A stretch of DNA of 64,000 nt from contig NZ_RZUF01000002.1 of NCBI RefSeq assembly GCF_004005375.1, forward strand, positions 56,148-120,147, read 5' to 3'. Under the pieces are notes generated by a model. It saw nothing but the letters and a program-made list of their open reading frames with translations, made no database searches and had not been told where the DNA came from. Made by a program: the position numbers and the translations under genes. The stretch's first letter is position 1; every line of letters begins with the position of its first letter. This DNA comes from Rheinheimera sediminis (GTDB lineage Bacteria; Pseudomonadota; Gammaproteobacteria; Enterobacterales; Alteromonadaceae). This document shows positions 63,281-64,000 of this stretch, piece by piece.

Positions 63281-64000
63281 ATGAAGTTGTTGGTGTTCGT
63301 TTTGTTGCTCGTGCTATCAGGGGCCGCGAATGCCCAGACAGAGAGGGTTTTGTACCTGACTCGTGCTGATTTGTGTATGGATTGTACCGATAGCCAATTG
63401 GCTGAAATGGCTTTAAAGCTAAGCCCGGGTTACTCCACCAGTACTACTGAGACTTATGTTTTTTTGGTCGACCCTGTCCGACAAAACTATAAACAAATTA
63501 TAGTATCCACGGTCGGCAGGCAAAAAGCCGTCAGTGAAATCAGTGCTATGGCAGGGAAAGAACAACAGACTTTTGCTCCTTTAATGCGTTATGGTCAAGG
63601 GGTTCAGGCGTTGCAGCAAGCGATAGCTGTATTTCCGCCCGAAACGCTGTTGAATGATGAAAGCTGCGATACAGCATTGGACGCTTATACCGACAAAGCT
63701 TGCGAAGGAGAATTGCGAAGCGAGGTTTTAGCTGAAGCGCGAAAGCAGGATATCTTCAATTTCAGGCCTTTTAATTATGCTTACACCCTTGGTGGCGGCA
63801 CTCAGACTATCAACAGCAGCGTGACGATAAGCGGACAAGGTTCAGATGGCATAGTTAAGGTCACTTTTTATTGGAAAGATGGTTCGAGAACGGTGTTTAA
63901 TTTTATAGATGAAGTACTGAGCCTTAATCTTGATTTGAGTGTAGATGAAAATGGTGCGCCATTGACAGAAGTGATTGCCAGACTTGAGCGCGTTGATCCG
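63281..64000 (+). CDS. Exported protein of unknown function (cut by window edge)
   Basis: An open frame of 240 codons continues past the right edge. The ATG at 63281 has AAGGA 7 nt upstream. A signal peptide (about residues 1-18, ending ANA) is followed by RVLYLTRADLCMDCTDSQLAEMAL, with a CxxC pair soon after the mature start, and later two more cysteines (ESCDTALDAYTDKACEGE). The visible part ends in a beta-rich stretch (INSSVTISGQGSDGIVKVTFYW). I do not recognise a family. It is probably periplasmic or secreted with disulfide bonds. No partner gene is visible upstream other than the TetR gene. Confidence 0.82.
   Translation, partial: MKLLVFVLLLVLSGAANAQTERVLYLTRADLCMDCTDSQLAEMALKLSPGYSTSTTETYVFLVDPVRQNYKQIIVSTVGRQKAVSEISAMAGKEQQTFAPLMRYGQGVQALQQAIAVFPPETLLNDESCDTALDAYTDKACEGELRSEVLAEARKQDIFNFRPFNYAYTLGGGTQTINSSVTISGQGSDGIVKVTFYWKDGSRTVFNFIDEVLSLNLDLSVDENGAPLTEVIARLERVDP

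Overview
The window looks like chromosomal DNA of a free-living aquatic gammaproteobacterium of the Alteromonadales/Rheinheimera kind. This is an inference from gene families: several large TonB-dependent receptors, a Vibrio-type Na+/galactose symporter, qorB/qorR, yghU, PhoX and many c-di-GMP proteins. I see no rRNA, tRNA, CRISPR array, prophage or intact insertion sequence. Genes are dense, with short gaps and clear Shine-Dalgarno sites. Both ends are cut inside genes: a TonB receptor on the left and a small exported protein on the right.

Layout. 1-5866: a truncated TonB receptor, a GH95 alpha-L-fucosidase-type enzyme and a Tat-exported PhoX-type phosphatase. 6012-7690: a DGPF/YCII protein coupled to an ECF42-type sigma factor. 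7687-15038: an RluA-type pseudouridine synthase, a DUF4826-like protein, a TPR-sulfotransferase paired with a TonB receptor, and an exported ADP-ribosylglycohydrolase-fold protein. 15094-24372: the divergent qorB/qorR pair, a Crp/Fnr regulator, a DUF962/Mpo1-like membrane protein, an RNase J-like protein with a FemAB/GNAT-like protein, YghU, a glycine-zipper lipoprotein, an LRR-protein kinase fusion, a lone receiver protein and a cold-shock gene. A four-copy 51-bp tandem repeat directly follows the cold-shock terminator (24466-24669). 24702-29379: an unknown protein, an ABC1/COQ8-type kinase and a CBS-PAS-GGDEF-EAL protein.

29595-46777 is a galactoside-use locus. It holds a TonB receptor with a perfect GalR/LacI-type palindrome over its promoter, an SDR, a GH2 beta-galactosidase, galE-galT-galK-galM, a Na+/galactose symporter, a clan GH-A glycosidase, a GPH/MFS transporter and a GalR-like repressor. 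The likely flow is import of oligosaccharide across the outer membrane, periplasmic trimming by the GH2 and GH-A enzymes, inner-membrane uptake by the symporter or MFS carrier, then mutarotation and the Leloir pathway to glucose-1-phosphate. A succinate-semialdehyde-type dehydrogenase and a GH43 enzyme follow on the opposite strand.

49506-52021 holds a second ECF42 module (NTF2-like protein, two YCII proteins, sigma factor). Both modules carry a similar TGTCGR-N17 promoter-like element upstream, suggesting autoregulation. 52141-55964 holds a GAF-GGDEF diguanylate cyclase, an exported alpha/beta hydrolase, a 20-bp perfect inverted repeat and a PepSY membrane protein operon behind a Fur-box-like site. 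56003-63104 is a complete RND multidrug efflux operon (adaptor, pump, outer-membrane factor) with a divergent TetR regulator. Three copies of a 12-bp near-palindrome flank the efflux and regulator promoters, giving an unusually readable regulatory circuit.
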